A DNA stretch of 64,000 nt from Hippopus hippopus (GCA_946811185.2 OX328113.1:19862521-19926520); one strand, 5' to 3'. Shown: positions 21,956 through 36,900, counted from the stretch's first letter. Numbers and translations: made by a program. The notes: generated from the sequence alone by a model not told the origin.

Positions 21956-24900
21956 CTGAAAATAAGAGAAAAACTATCCGCATGTAAAAACTGATGGGCA
22001 TATGGAAAATGAGACAGACAGGCTGATATAAGCATATGCCCTAAAGCATTTTATTCGGTTGAGGACAAAAAGAGCACATTGTTGTATGACTAATATACAG
22101 AACAGCAAGATATTTACCATGCTCTTTATTAAATGACAAAAATTTGGGTTTGTCTAGACTGGTTGTATTTGCATACAACATCTTGAGTCTGCCTCAGTAA
22201 TTCATCTTATCTTACAAAGAGTTGAAAACAATGTAGGAAAAGAAGAAAATGCTGATTACCAGCGTCATCACCTTTTTCAACGTTGTTTTCAAAAGTCCTC
22301 TCTCTCAGGGTTGTTTAAGCACAGGATTGTTTGGAAAAGGTTTAAGTCATTACATATCCCATATTTGTACACTGTCTATCTACTGCAGTAAAAATACTTC
22401 CAGGCGCTCTTGTTATGACACCATACTTTTGCAACTGAACAATAGAAACTGACCTATGCAAATGACAAAACCACCCTAATGAAGGACAAAATTTCATACA
22501 AAATTTGATTGGACAACCCAGTCACATGACTTGATATCTAAATGTAGAATTTAAAAGGGAGTGGCCATTGGTGTAAAAATATATGGAGATTGCTCCCTGA
22601 GACAGTCACAAATCAATTTGATTGGGAGCTCTTTTCCTTCCATGCATCATTTACACTTGCATAGTGGCTGACATGTATGGTTACGACAGAATTTGACATT
22701 TAACTCTTGGCTGTATTGTGCCTTTCTGCACATAGAATATACCTATCTATGCTCCTCTCTCCTATCTTTATACAGAACAATGTACAAGTCTTTCCTGGCC
22801 ACTTGCTGCTTTCCCATAATAAAAAAGCTGAAATTATTTCTTGTGGTGAAAGAAAAATAAATCCTGTTACAACGGCTTTCATCAAATAGAACATAGTCTC
22901 ATCATCAACTACTCTGAGGCGATACTCAAAATGGCTTGCTTACAACAGGTGCTTGCTCATTACAAGTGCATTACAGTGTTGGGAATTTAAATTATGCTAG
23001 CGTACCTCTTCACCACACAACAAAACTTTAGACTTGTCCAAATTAAAAGCATATGCAGATGATAAATATTACTCAAAACTCCCACAATGTTTTCAAAAAC
23101 CTTCTTCCTCAGGGTCATTAAACTCAGGACTGTTTGGTATAGGGTAAATAGAGGTGGTCACTAAGACATGTTTGATTGTGTATACAGTTTACTAATTCAG
23201 AGTTTGAACAGTTATTTATGGCTCTATCTTTTGACTACAATTTGTTCAGGAATATTTCAGTTAGTAATCTGGTATACTGGTTGATTATTTCTAAGCTGGT
23301 GCTCTTGCTACTCTTGCCTCTGCAAAAATAATTTAAATGTAATACCCCTAAAAGTGCCTTTCACAACTGTACTTGTTTATGCGGCTAGTGTAGACCAAGA
23401 TCCTTGATCTACACTGTCCGCTTTGCTGAAACATTATGGAACATAGCAACCTTAAAAATGCAATTTATCAGGTCATATTAAGAGCTCTAAGGGTTAAAGA
23501 GAGTACATAAAGCATAAGTACAAGCCAAAATACTGACTCCTATGGATTCTTTGAATCTACACTTTGGCCAGAACACCTCACAAGATATTTGACAGTAAAG
23601 ATCCAAGAACAGATTAGTATCACTGTAACAGCTCACTTTTTTTTTTTGTTATTCTTTGATCTTCTCAGAGCAACACTGGGTAACTGCAATGACTTGCCCA
23701 TGGATTCTTGAGCAACTAAGGCTTCCAGGAGGGCTTATATCAGGGTCTGTATTCACCAACCATTGTTAAGAACATTCTTTGTCTTACTCTCCAAAATTTT
23801 CTAAAGACTGAACTTACACAACTTCTAATTGGCTTAAACAAATGATTTACCCCATTATAAGTTGTGTTACTTTCAAATTTAGAAACTTCTGGAGAAAAAG
23901 ACTAAAACATTTCTTAAGAATGCTTGGTAAATATGGGCCATGACTTTCCAAGAACTGCCTCTATGATGAAACTGCAAATTCTGTGTTGTCTAATTTGAAT
24001 CTAGACTGTCCACAAGCTAATTAAAAGTTTATCTAAGCGTGTAATAGATAATATAAATATTATGGTCTAAGCTTGCTCTCTTACTGATATAAGCAGTAAA
24101 ACATAATAATCATTGTTATTGTTATTAATATTATTATTATAACTATAACTGTTGTTATTTGAAAGCCTGTGCTTGTGTCTAGTGTATTACCATTAGTTTG
24201 AGCTTTCATAGTCCGAGAACAGACCAAATCCTGAAAATGAGCATATACACACTTCTGATTTTGTAAGTAAGTTTTTGCATTTTACTAAATGCATTCAAAT
24301 CCGACCATCAACACTTTACCAAACAATAAAGAGTTTCAACAACCTTTTGTTCTAAGGTAAAGAGTTGACACAGAAAGCTGGATTCCTGAGATAATTAGTT
24401 CATAACAAAAATCTTGAATACTTCAAAAGCACTTAATGTTTTTTTTTCCCTTCATGATGGAATACATTTTGCTTGCTGGCCTTATATTCCATATATCCAG
24501 CGACAAAATTGTATTTCCACAGAGAATTATCTAGATCTAACCCTTTACAATAAATCCCATTTTTTTTCTTTTTCCCAGCCTGAGGAAGATGGTAAATTTC
24601 GTTTTTGTTTAAGTTCAAAACAAAAGGACCATTATAAACAATGACCAAAAACATGCCAAGCAAGGACTACAAAACAATAAAAATGATTGTCCATTTGTAT
24701 CAACTTGTCAGAAATTACAGATAATAAAAATATTAAATTTCATTGGAAATAGACGCTTTCCGCCAAACCTTTGTGACTTTTCTGTCAATAAAACGATTTT
24801 AGATCACGTGAATGTGACCCTGTGACCTTGACCTTGCAACTGTTATTTAAGGCCTCTGCTCTTTATTTCATCTCATTAAGCTGGAAACATTTGTGAAATG

Positions 24901-27900
24901 ATTTTAAAATTAGACCAGGTGTTGAGGAAATATACATAACAGCTGACACTTTTCCCTCGCATGTGACCTTTGAACCCCTGTGGTGACCTTGACCCTGGAG
25001 ACCGATATGTGAAACCTCCACGGGACATGGGCGTAAAGTATATTTCAAAAATCAATAGGTTCCCCCCCCCCCCCCCCCCAAACAAAATGATGTAAAAAAA
25101 GCAGTTTATATCAAGGACAAAAGCCATCCTTAATACAGTTGAATATATATGGGCACAGCTGAATATTCACTATGTTCTCTTGTATTTGCTTGAGGGGCAA
25201 GATCTATAGGGAATGAAATATTGGCCTCACTCGTAGTTACAACAATCTGGATCAATACTTGGCATCTGATTTTTGCCGGGGGATCAATTAAGGAAAGCCT
25301 CTTGTCCTTATGGACTACGGGTTTTTAAAGTTAGTTATCCTACCCTAAATATCAAGACAATTGTTGGCCCTTTACTACATAATCCTGAGTTTTAATGCAC
25401 CTTTGGAAGAGGGCTTTAAACAACATAGGAAAAATGGGGAAAATGCTGGTTAGTATTTTCTCTATTTCCCACAATGTTTCCACCCGTTCAAAAGACACAT
25501 TCCGTTATTTCAACTGAAGCTATATAGTTGTCTGGACAAAGTCTAAAAATTGTGCAAAGAGTTAATGTCAAGCCCTAAGCTATAAATGACCGAAAAAGAC
25601 ACCAATATAGGAACGCCTTGAACAATGTGACAGAAATTTATTACCTTTTTTCATAGGAATATTCTCATTCTCATCATCCTCATCTTGAAGCAATGAGTAT
25701 CTGTGTCTTTTCCTTGATCTAAATTTACATCTGCACCTGGAATTTGATTTAAATTAAACTTATGATACTGAAAAAGAAAGTCTTTGAAAACACATCAGGG
25801 TAAAGGAGTAAATACTGGTTATTGGCATTTTCTCCATCCATTTTCCCACAACGTTTTCAATTCTTTAACAAACAACTCCTTTCATTTGAGCCACAATTCA
25901 TATCTTGTTTGCAAATGCTTAAAATTTGGACAAGTATACAATTTTGTGTTAGGTAAAGATTTCCCATCAATGTTTCAAACACTGTTTGAAAAAAAAAATC
26001 CATCTATTGATACACATTCTATTTGTTGTCTGCAAATGCTGTCAATATAGTCATATCTAGAATTTTGTTGTCTGGTGAAAAGTTAACTCATTACCTTTAC
26101 AAAGCAATCCCCCGCTTTAGCCCTTTACTGCAAAATGTCGACCCTCAATGACCCTGGGAAAGAAGCCCTTTTAAAACAATGTGGGAAAAGGAGAAAATGC
26201 TGGTAACCAGCATTTTCTCCTTTTCCCACAATGTTTTCTACCCTATCAAAGAGTCACATTGAAAATGTAATCTGCAAATACTTTCAAATTGGACAAGGCT
26301 AAACTTTTGTCGTCTGGTAAAGGGTTAACCAACCTTAAAAAGAAGGCTTTTGAAAACATAGTGGGAAAATCAGAAAATACTGGTAAGCAGCTGTGCAGAA
26401 AATGTAATCAGACTTACCTTCTTCTTTTCCAGCAGCATATACACAGCCATATCGCTCCCGTCACAGAAATCACAATTATGAAAGATACTATCACAACATA
26501 CAAAATACTCCAGTCTGTAAATAGAAGTGAATACCACATCAGTTCCTTTATCTTTGTATAGTTTATTACTCCTTTTCAAACAATGTTTTCAAAAGCCTTT
26601 TTCAAATGGGTCTTTAAAATGGAATAGATGGTTTTGTAGTAAGTTAAGAGACCACTATTTTATGGTCTTAAATCCAAGTTTACAACATTAATTAGTCTGT
26701 ATTTAGTGATCAGCTGTTGTACAAATATACATGTGACTTCCTTTTGCCAATAGGTGGATGTCTAAGACAGGTTTGTATTTCAGATTCCAGCAGCTTGTGC
26801 ACCTATTAATGTATTCTTAGTGTTTGCTTTCCACTATTACGACACAGAACAATCTTATACCAACAAACTGTTGAGGATACAAGCTCCAAGGCTAGACATC
26901 TGAGTAGCTGATATGTTCTGTCACAGGCGATTAGAAGGCTTATCTAAGAATTTGAGTCAAGCTCTGTAAAATGGGGGTTAATGCATTTGCAAAAAGTATC
27001 AACCCAGGTCAGCTTGAGCAGACTGTGCAGGCTGACCTGGGTCGAAACTTTTTGCTCTTGGTCAATTATCTGCATGCCAAAGGACTATTCTACCTGACTC
27101 AGTTAGTTGTTAGACAAATTGGATTTTATCGATCCATAATTATGTGATGACTTGCTTATTGTGATGCATTACGGAGATGCATTAAACCCCCTTTTTGCCA
27201 GAGTATAGCTCATTTATAATTAGAACAATATTTAGAATTGCTCATGAATACTGCCAATAAAAGAAAAGCTGATGCAAGAATTCCATACCACAGTTACTTT
27301 CCCCTTTTATGGAATAGAGGAAAAAGTTCTGTGTCCAGAAAGCTTCACAAACACACTGCTTGGTCTTCTGATCACACACTCCATGCCCTGAACAGTTATT
27401 TTGGCAAACTGAAAATGAAAAATTGAGTAAGTGATTTAGTTAACCTTTTACCAAACAATCCTGGGTTTTAATGAATCTGAAAGAAAAACTTTTTTGAAAG
27501 CATTGTGCAACAAGCATAAAATGCTGGCAACCAGCATTTCCAACAGTAAATTTGTCCTTTGCAAATGCTTTCTATTTAGTCCAATGTAAATTTTGTCATG
27601 TAGTAAAGAGTTACATTTCAAACATATTCATTTCACAAGTAAGTTGAGGTTGAAACTAACGTTCTATGAACTAAAAATAGGGTGCTTTCCCACCAATACA
27701 CTCGAGATAAACATTCATAACAATGGTATGTACTTTATACTTTTGACTCTAATGTTGTCAACAAAATGACAGTGAGACGGGAGAGAGAAAAAAACTAGAA
27801 AGAATTGGATATAAGGGAAAAAACAAGAATGTGAAAAAAAAAAAAAAAAAAAACAAGAAAGCAAGATGGTTCTGTGGTGGATATTTTATCTCTTTTGGCA

Positions 27901-30900
27901 ACATACCCAAAGACCAGTGCATGCAGGTGCCAATGCTCAGCTGTGCTTAAGTGTTGACAGTGACTGATGGAAAACTTATCAATCAAGACAACTTTCAAAC
28001 TTGATCAAACAATACTTTGTATTGACCCTCTCCCAAATAACAAATTTTAGACTCGTCAAAATTCAAAACATCTGCAGACAGAATGACCTTACCATATTCT
28101 GCAATAAGGTACAAAACCAATATGGGAAAAGGAAAAAGTCTGGTTACCTGCATTTCTCCTTTTCCTGCAAATGTTTTCAAAAGGACTCTGACAAAGAAGT
28201 CTTTGCAAAAAATTGTGAGAAAATGAGAAAATGCAGAGTTACAAGCATTTTCTCCTTTTCTAAAAATGTTTTCAACCATACAAAGACAAAGCCCATCAAT
28301 TCAGTCAAATATCATTGGTAAATCTGTAACAGCTTTCAACACAGCTGAGTACATACTTTTATCGTGTGGTAAAGAGTAATGCCGGAGTTTGACCATTTCT
28401 AGGCATTTAAACTGTTAGAGCAGAAGCAACCTCCTTGTACACTTACTAGTAGTGTCAATCCTAATAACTTTAAACTCCAACACGTAGGATGAGGACATCA
28501 GCTTTTTCTTCAATATTTTGAGGGATTCTACCCCACTTCTGTACACTTTACTACCTCGCATTACATTCATTGCATAAAATTGGACCCTGAGCCTGTAAAC
28601 AAAAAGGCAATAAATTCCATGATAAATGAACTCATTACTCTGTTAAAAATGCATCAAAATTTTACTTTTTCACATTGCAAGAGTATGCAGAGGTCAAAAT
28701 GCTGGTTTCCATCATTTAATTATTTTTCCTAAATGTTTCTAAAAGTCTTCTTTCTCAGGGTCAAAACATTAGAAAGTTTGATACAGGGTTATGGCTAAAT
28801 ATCTACATAACTACAACTGCGTCTTTAGCTTCACATGTGATAAATGTGAGTGCATTGACCCACTGATCAGGGCTCCGGAAAACCGACAAAATGCCGGTCG
28901 AGACCGATTTTTGAGTTGCCGGACCGATTAGAATTGCGAAAACATACCTATAAATCGGTCCGAGTTTTTCAAAGCAATTCTGGATCTATATTTGCGTATA
29001 ACACCAACTGTCAATAAAAATCCACAAAACACAGCTAGGGTTCAGGGTTTTCACACATTACATCCAAGCGTGGAGAATATCCGATAACGAGTTTACCCGC
29101 AAGGCACAGATTAGGTGATTCCCCGCACGTGGACTGGTTCTTACGTTGTGTTCGCAGTTGGCCAATATTTTTGTTTCAGTTTCATGCTTGATCGAGCAAA
29201 TGATATTGAGTTTGCATAATGTATAATTGGTGCTTGTGAATGGGGTTTAGAACCGACAATAATTTTAAACATGTTTGAAGTTTGAGGCCGCGTCTTTAAA
29301 ATACAGGTCGTCAAAGATTGCGACAATTTTAATTGCCGCTACTCGTGAAACAAATTTGTAGTACTCAAAAAAAAAGAGAAGCGTATAAAACGAGACGAGT
29401 ATGGCTGTCTATTGCTGTTCGAATGAAATCGAAATGGCTCTACAACAGAATATCCTTGCGATGTTCAAAAAGTCAAATGACAGGCTTGGCAACCCTAGTC
29501 ATCTTGACAAACAAATCCAGCCTGGGCAACTGGATGGCTCAAAAAGTCGGACTGGGGACCCGACAGAGTCGCAGAGTTGTACTAGCAACTCAAAAATAAG
29601 TCATATTACCACAGTTAATGACAAATTCAATTGGCCTGGGCAACCAATTGATGATGCGGATGCATCTACAAAAAATGTTTTTTCTGTCCTAAAAAGCAGC
29701 AAACAGAACCATGAACTAAAAACGAAAACTAAGAAAAGAAAGCTTAGTCACGGCAATTCCATGGAACAAAATACAAAGCAGGCAAAGACTGAAGATACTT
29801 CAGCTAAAAAGTCATTTCAAAAATCTTGGTTAGACGAGTTTAAGTGGCTCAAGTTTGAAAATGACGCAATGTTCTGTTCTCTGTGTATTTTGCACAAAAG
29901 CAAGTCAAAATTCTCACTGTCTGGCTCAAAGAATTTTCGTATCTCTACATTACGTGAGCACGAGAGCAGTAGCGGGCATGTAAATTCTGTACAGCTTGAC
30001 ACAGAAACTCAGTCGAAAAAAATACCATCGGTATCAGATTGCATAGTAAAAGAATTCGACAAAATAGAAGCCGCTGTATGCAGGCTTATTAGAACAGCAT
30101 ATACTGTTGCTAAAACGAACTTGCCAATATCTATGTACTCAGAGCTCTGTCAACTGCAATTATGTAACGACACGTGCTTAACGAAAAACCTCTATCAAGA
30201 AGACAGTGCTTGCTCTGAATTTATAAGTCTGATTTCTGATCATCTTGATGAGACACTCTTGGTGAAATTAAGAAATAGCCCGGCGCTGGGGCTAATGGTG
30301 GATGAAAGCACTGATCTAGGCCTAGAAAAACACATGATAGTATTTATCAGTTACATCGATAATGGCTCCGTGCAAACCAAGTATTTGACTTTGATTAAGT
30401 TGGCATCTGCAGACTCGAGTGTCGTTTATAATTCATTAATAAGCTACTTCAGAGCCTGTGACATAGATATTTCCACAGTTTATGGGTTTGGTTTCGATGG
30501 TGCTGCTGTTATGACGGGTAAACACAATGGTGTTGCCAATCGACTGAAAGAACAAAACCCGTACATGCTGTCAATGCACTGCGTAGCTCATAAACTTGCT
30601 TTATCGAGCCTTGATGCTGCAAAATCAGTGAAAGAAGTGAATTACTATGAAGGAGCATTGCATTCAATACATGCATATTTTAGTCGATCAAGTAAAAGAC
30701 TTGAGCACTTAAGAGTCTGGCAGGAAGTTTTGGATGACCCAAAGATTAAACCTTTAGCCGTCCATCAAATCAGGTGGCTTAGCTTTGCAAATTGCGTGAC
30801 TAATGTCCGCAGATCACTTAAGTCTCTGTTAAAATCTCTACAGAGCGATAGCGATGACGATCAGATGGCTGAATCACTCTACTGTGCCATGTCATCCTAC

Positions 30901-33900
30901 AAATTTTTATTTTTAACTCACTTTTTTAGCGATATAATGAGTGATATTGCTCAGGTATCACGTAAATTCCAAGAACGGAATTTACATTATTGTGACCTGC
31001 ACGAAACTCTAGTTGCTGTGTGCGATTCTATTGAGCAACAATATTTGGTTGAAGAGCCAACCTATGGTAAAAATTTAGGTGAATTCTTAGAAAGTTACAG
31101 AAATGCGCAGACATTTCACGATTTTGAAATAAAATGCCATCCCAGGGATGCTAGGCTACCCGTAGTCGTGTCTGAATTCTCACGTATTCTCAAAGATAGC
31201 ATACAGAGTCGGTTTCCTCGGCTAGAAATCTGGGATGCTCTTTCTATCTTTAACCCAGAAACGTTCCCTAAGTCATTTGAAGAAAAGGCCAAATTTGGCT
31301 CTGACAAAATGAATGTTCTGTTGGAGCATTTCGGTGAGAAAAGGGGACCTGATACACCCCCTGTGTGTGCTGATGGCGCAAAACGAGAATGGTCACTGTT
31401 CAAGAATCACATGTTCGCAAAATGCGGAAGAACACCAGCCATTGAAAAGCAGGAAAGGCTGACAATGTCTTCCCTCGCCGAGGAAATGCTTTCAGCAGAA
31501 CATTTTCAAAGGGAATTTCCTAACATGACAAAGCTTTTAGCTATCAGCAGAATACTGCCTGTCAGTTCTGTAGAGTGTGAACGTGGGTTTTCAAAGCAGA
31601 ACCTGATCAAGACACGACTGCGATGTAGTCTGAGCGTCGAAATGTTGGACAAATTGATGCGAATTTCTATCAATGGACCTGCACTTCCTGAATTTGACCC
31701 GTTGCCAATATTTCGCGCTTGGCGTACTAGAATGAGTGCAGGTCGTCACATTTTCAAAAACACAAAAGGCCAGAACAAACTTTTATAAGTTTAATCTGGA
31801 CTTTGCTTTACTATTGAATATTCGTCTGCGTATGTCATTCTCAATCATGTAAGCTTGAACAAAAATCCATCACAAGAAAGAGAAACCTGCAAAAGAAATT
31901 GATATATATTATGACATTTAAACCAGGCAACGATCGGGGGTGGGGTAGGTCAGAGACATAAACATGCGACTTTATTTATATGCCTCTGGGTACCGAGTAG
32001 GGGTACAATAGTATTGGAGGAGGGAAAGGGGCCGGCCTGGACCGATTCAGATTGAAAAATTTCCGGAGCCCTGCCACTGATCCTTTACTTAACAGCATCT
32101 AACAAGATTTTCTACCGTTTAAGTCTTTACCAAACAACAAAATTTTAGACATGGCCAAATTGAAAGCAGTTGCAGACAACAAAGTAAGTGTTACTCAAAA
32201 ATTGAAATTTGTTTTTGGACGGGTAGAAGACATTGTGGGAAAAGGGGAAAATGCTGGTCACTAGCATTTGCTCCTTTTCCCACAAGTTTTCAAAAGCTTC
32301 TTCCCTCATGGATGTTAAACTCAGGATTGTTTTGGAAAAGTTTAACAGATTAATACCATCAATTGAGCTTCAGCTAATTCACTGTCTGCAAAAGCATTAA
32401 AAGCATTAAATGTGAAGGAGTAAAAAAAAAACTTTTATTTTGGTAAAGAGCTAACCCCTAGAGCTCAAAAAAAAAAACCCCAACAGACACCTTCTGACAT
32501 GAAGTTTGACCCAAATAATTGCAATCAAAAGGTTGCTCTTGTTCAGAATGTCTCAGCTATGTGGACAGTAAAGATCAAGTATCAGATCAGACAGCACATT
32601 TTGTGCAGTCTAACCTTGATCTACACTGAACACAAAGGCAGCTATCGTTGTAAAAGGCACTTTAAGGGTTAATTTTGTGCCTAAGGGGTCAAGGAGATAA
32701 ACAGAGATCAAGAAACCCATTGTATGCTTACTTTCCAGTAGATGTATCTTCTCTAATGCTCTGTATTTCAATCACAGTGTCTCCCTCTTCTTTCATCTTT
32801 GGTAACAATAATGCTAACTCTCCTTCAAGCTTTTCCTATCAAAAACAAAAAGAGCTCATAAACAAATTACCAAAAGACAAAATTTTAGACTGGCTAGGAT
32901 TCAAAGTATTTGCAGATGAGAAACTAAATGAAGCAAAAACCAGCATTATCTCCTTTTCCCCCAGTGTATTCAAGAGCCTTATCCCTCAGGGTCATTAAAA
33001 CTCGGGATTGTTCGATAAAAGGTTAACTCTTTACCAAACGACAAAATTTTAGACAGATCCAAATTGAAAGCATTTGCAGACAACAAAACAAAATGTGACT
33101 CAAAAGCTCAAATTCCTTTTGGGAAGGGTGGAAAACATTGTGGGAAAAAGAGAAAATGCTGGTTACCAGCATTTTCTCCTTTTCCCACAATGCTTTCAAA
33201 AGCTTTCTTTCTCAGGGTCGTTAAAAGTCTGGATTGTGTGGTAATGGGTTAACACAGTACCAAAACCACCCCAATGTTATCAAACCCCTTTGATAGGCTC
33301 CTGAAACTATTGCAGAAAAAAAAGATAATAAAGATATATTGGTAACTAGCATTTTCTTCTTCTCTCACCTCTCTTTTTCTACCCTTTCAAAGACAAATCC
33401 CATCATCTGAGCAACATGACTGCATCATCAGCAAACTCTTGCAACATGGATGTGTCTAAGCTTTGGTTGTCTTGTAAAGAGTTAAGTTAACTTCATCTTA
33501 ATTATCCATATTCTAGAGAATGTTTTCCATTATAACTCTTCCCCCCCCCCCCACACACACACACTTTGTTACCCGGGTGGGGTGAGAGTTGGTGCTGGTG
33601 GATATAGTTATACATTTAATGTACCCTGTTTGACATTTACGAAGATAATCTGGTCAAAACAGCCTTTTAATTGTCATAAATATTTTTCATCTACTGAATG
33701 GTATTTCCATTTTCTTAACAGTCAAAGAGTTAAAGATATTAAGATAACTGATTTTCAGCCAATAATCACCCATTTTGCCTTTAATTTATCAAACTATAGG
33801 CATCATTGTGGCTTCATGACAAATATTACCCCTGGCAGTTGAGAGGTTGCATAGATTATGACCAATAGAAAATGCAATGTTTGAATTGGCATATATCATC

Positions 33901-36900
33901 TTCTTCAACCAAAGATTCCACATTACGCTTTTTATGTGACTGTTTACAACCTTCACCTTACAACTTATACTAATCTCTCTCTATTCTGCTTCCTGGGAAC
34001 TGCACCAGTACTCACGCCAAATGTGTGGGCTAATGAACAGTCCCAAAGTTGAAATCTGCTCTCAGATATTGAACTCGGGACTTCATGGTTACAAGGCCAA
34101 TGCTCTACCTCACCGACACCACAAACAAGAACTAAACAATGAATACCTTGTCAGAGTCAGGATCTGTTATTGAGAGTACATGTGTATGTTAGCATTCAAC
34201 ATTTCAATGAAAATTGACATGACCCTATAAGAAGACAAGTACCACTTCTCTCCTTCCAATGTTGAAACCGCAAGTAGCATTCTATATTTAGAAAGGGGTA
34301 TGCAGGTTACTTTCTGTATGTCTAACAATAAACTATGATGACTTCCCATTGTTGTTAACAATTTTCACTTTAACCCATTACCACACAATCCCTACTTTTG
34401 ACGCCCCTTAGAAAGAAGCCTTTGGAAAACATTGTGGGAAAAGGAGAAAATGCTGGTAACCAGCATTTTCTCCTTTTCCCACAGTGTTTTCTACTCTTCC
34501 CAAACCAAATTTTAATTTTTCAGTCACCTTTATTTTGTTGTCTGCAAATGCTTTCAATTTGGACCAGTCTAAAATTTTCTCGTGAAAATTTTAGACTGGT
34601 CCAGTTGCAAAGCATTTGTATACCACAAATGAAAGGTGGCTCAAATGACAATACTAGTCCTTGATAGGGTAGAAAACTGTGGGAAACAGAGAAAATGCTG
34701 GTTACCTGCATTTTCTCCTTTTCCCAAAATGTTTTCAGAAGCTTCCTCCCTCAGGGTCTTTAAAAGTAGGAATCGTGCGGTAAAGGGCTAAATAGTTTTG
34801 CTTCACCAAGATTTGTTTCCTAAAACAAAATCCAATTTTTTTGTCACTCTTTCCGGGCATAATATTGCTAATTTATTAAGATACATAAAACCAAATTTTG
34901 TAAATTGGATTATTATTAACTTAAAATGTTTACTGCATCATTTTTATGTATTTTACCTCGCTTTCTTGTGTAAATCTGTTTATACTGGTATCTAGAAGTA
35001 ATTCTAACATGTCTCTCTTGTGAGCATCTGAAAGAGAAAGTCAAATTGACAAATCAGAATGATTTTTTTTTTTTTTTTAAATGAATGAATCAAAAATACA
35101 ATGAATGAAAAATGAAAATCTAATCTATGAGAACAAACCTTGTATCTTAACCAGATTTCTCTTTTTCCATCAACTTTTTGTATTCTATTAAGACAAATCC
35201 CAACTTTTGGGGCAAACTTAATTTGTCATCTGCTAAAAGTAAAATTCTGTAATCTGGTAAATGCTAAGCCTCTATAGAAATGGGCTGACTCCCTAGGATA
35301 TGAACATTTTTTATACTAATGCGAACTAAAAGCAGCTGTGGACGACAAATTAAATGTAGCTGAATTTATAAGTTTTTTCTCCTCTACAGATATGGGTTAA
35401 TCCATTTTCGTACAAAAATACTTGAAACTTGTCTATATTCAGAGCAGTTGCAAACTACAAATTGAATGAAGCTGAAATGAAATTCTTCTCAGGTCTTGGA
35501 GTGGGTGGAAAGTATTGTTGGAGAAGGAGAAAATGCTGATTACCAGCATTTTCTCCTTCTCCCACAATGCTTTCAAGTCTTCCTCTGTAAGGGTGATAAA
35601 ATTTGGATTGTTTGGTAAAAGGTTACGGTATCTGAACATATGAGCCATGCTCTGACAAATGGGGGCTTAATGCATCTCAGTGTTACATAATACTAAGCAA
35701 CCTATCACATAATTACGGATCCATAGAATCCATTTTGTAAAACAATCAACTGAATCTGGAGGAAGAATGGTCCTTTAACATGAAGAAAGTTGACTGATAG
35801 CCTGCGCAGGCTTACATGGTTAATACATTTTGCAGAGGCATTACACTCCCTTTTCACAGAGTATGGCTCACACATAATAAATAACCTTACCTTCTTTAAC
35901 AGTGACTGAGGCCCTATCACTACTGGTCAGTCCTTCAGCGTCCATCACAGTCAATATAAACACATATTTACCTGCCACCAAGTTTGACAGTTGCAAAACA
36001 GCTTGATGGTCTGAGCCATTCAAAAAATCCTGTAAAAGCGTTTGTTTGTGTTTAGGCTTTACTGCCACTTTCAACAATATTTCAGTCATAACATGGCCGT
36101 ATTCTGCCTATTTATGCTTTCCTTAGGTTTAAATTAAACTCAGCTGATCACTGTTTTGACTTTGGCATGGGAAGAATATTGTACAAAGTACTAGTAAAGG
36201 AAAACTCCAAACAGAACGGATAGATACACTGGCCACTCCTATATAACTGAAATAATGTTTAAAGCTGCATGAAACACCATACAACTAAACAACTTCACTC
36301 ATGCTATAACTAGGATCCATATATGGAAAATGGGATATTTTCAGAAACTGCTGTTTGAATACTTTATATTTCTAATATTACATAATGCATAAACAATGCT
36401 GACCAATAAAGGTAATACACGTACATGTAGCACAATCACGAGGAACAAATCTCATACAAAATTTGATTGGGCAATCTTCAGTCAAAGCTGACTCACTAAC
36501 TCAAGAAAGTTTGATATCAGAATCTTATTTTTTATATATTAATGGTATGACTGTAGCGGGACCTACCCCAGCAGCAAGAGATTTAGAATCCCGGGTCCAC
36601 CTGTAGTCTGTAATCTTGTGGTCATCTGTAGACTTGGACCCATCCAAAGTGACCAACATCTGTGGTAACTGGACAACAACATCTCCCCCGGCTTGGGCAA
36701 CCGGTGGCTCGTTAGCCACTGAAACAGATGTCATAACATTTGGTGGTACCATCACAGTAAAGAGGGGTGAAGGAAAGAGATTTGTCTTAGACATAGATAG
36801 AAGGTCAATACACTTTTTCCCTTCCCCCTTCCTCCCTCCCCATCCCCTATCTCCTCACATGTGGATCAAAGAATGTCTTTAAAAGAGTAGAAAACAATGT

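Larger units (their letters stand above)
28868..32073 (+). mobile_element. Complete hAT DNA transposon, 3206 bp
   Basis: Terminal inverted repeats of 14 bp, CAGGGCTCCGGAAA at the left and its complement at the right, flanked by identical 8-bp duplications CCACTGAT (28860-28867 and 32074-32081), the size generated by hAT transposases. One uninterrupted transposase ORF occupies the middle. The motif GGACCGATT and variants recur near both ends. The element sits in a KIAA0319L-like intron, antisense to the host gene. Perfect target duplication and an intact ORF suggest a recent insertion. Confidence 0.93.

Noticed and set aside
24414..24644. Plus ORF preceded by a TTTTCCCAG acceptor-like site and ending in KDHYKQ
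   Set aside because: Opposite strand to the host gene, no partner exon or family similarity; likely chance.
29333..29599. Alternative 88-aa plus ORF at the start of the hAT coding region
   Set aside because: Overlaps the transposase ORF in another frame and shows no domain.
36616..36882. Plus-strand ORF opposite PKD domain 5
   Set aside because: Antisense shadow of exon 13, as are plus-strand ORFs at 27238-27426, 37109-37405 and 50118-50390.
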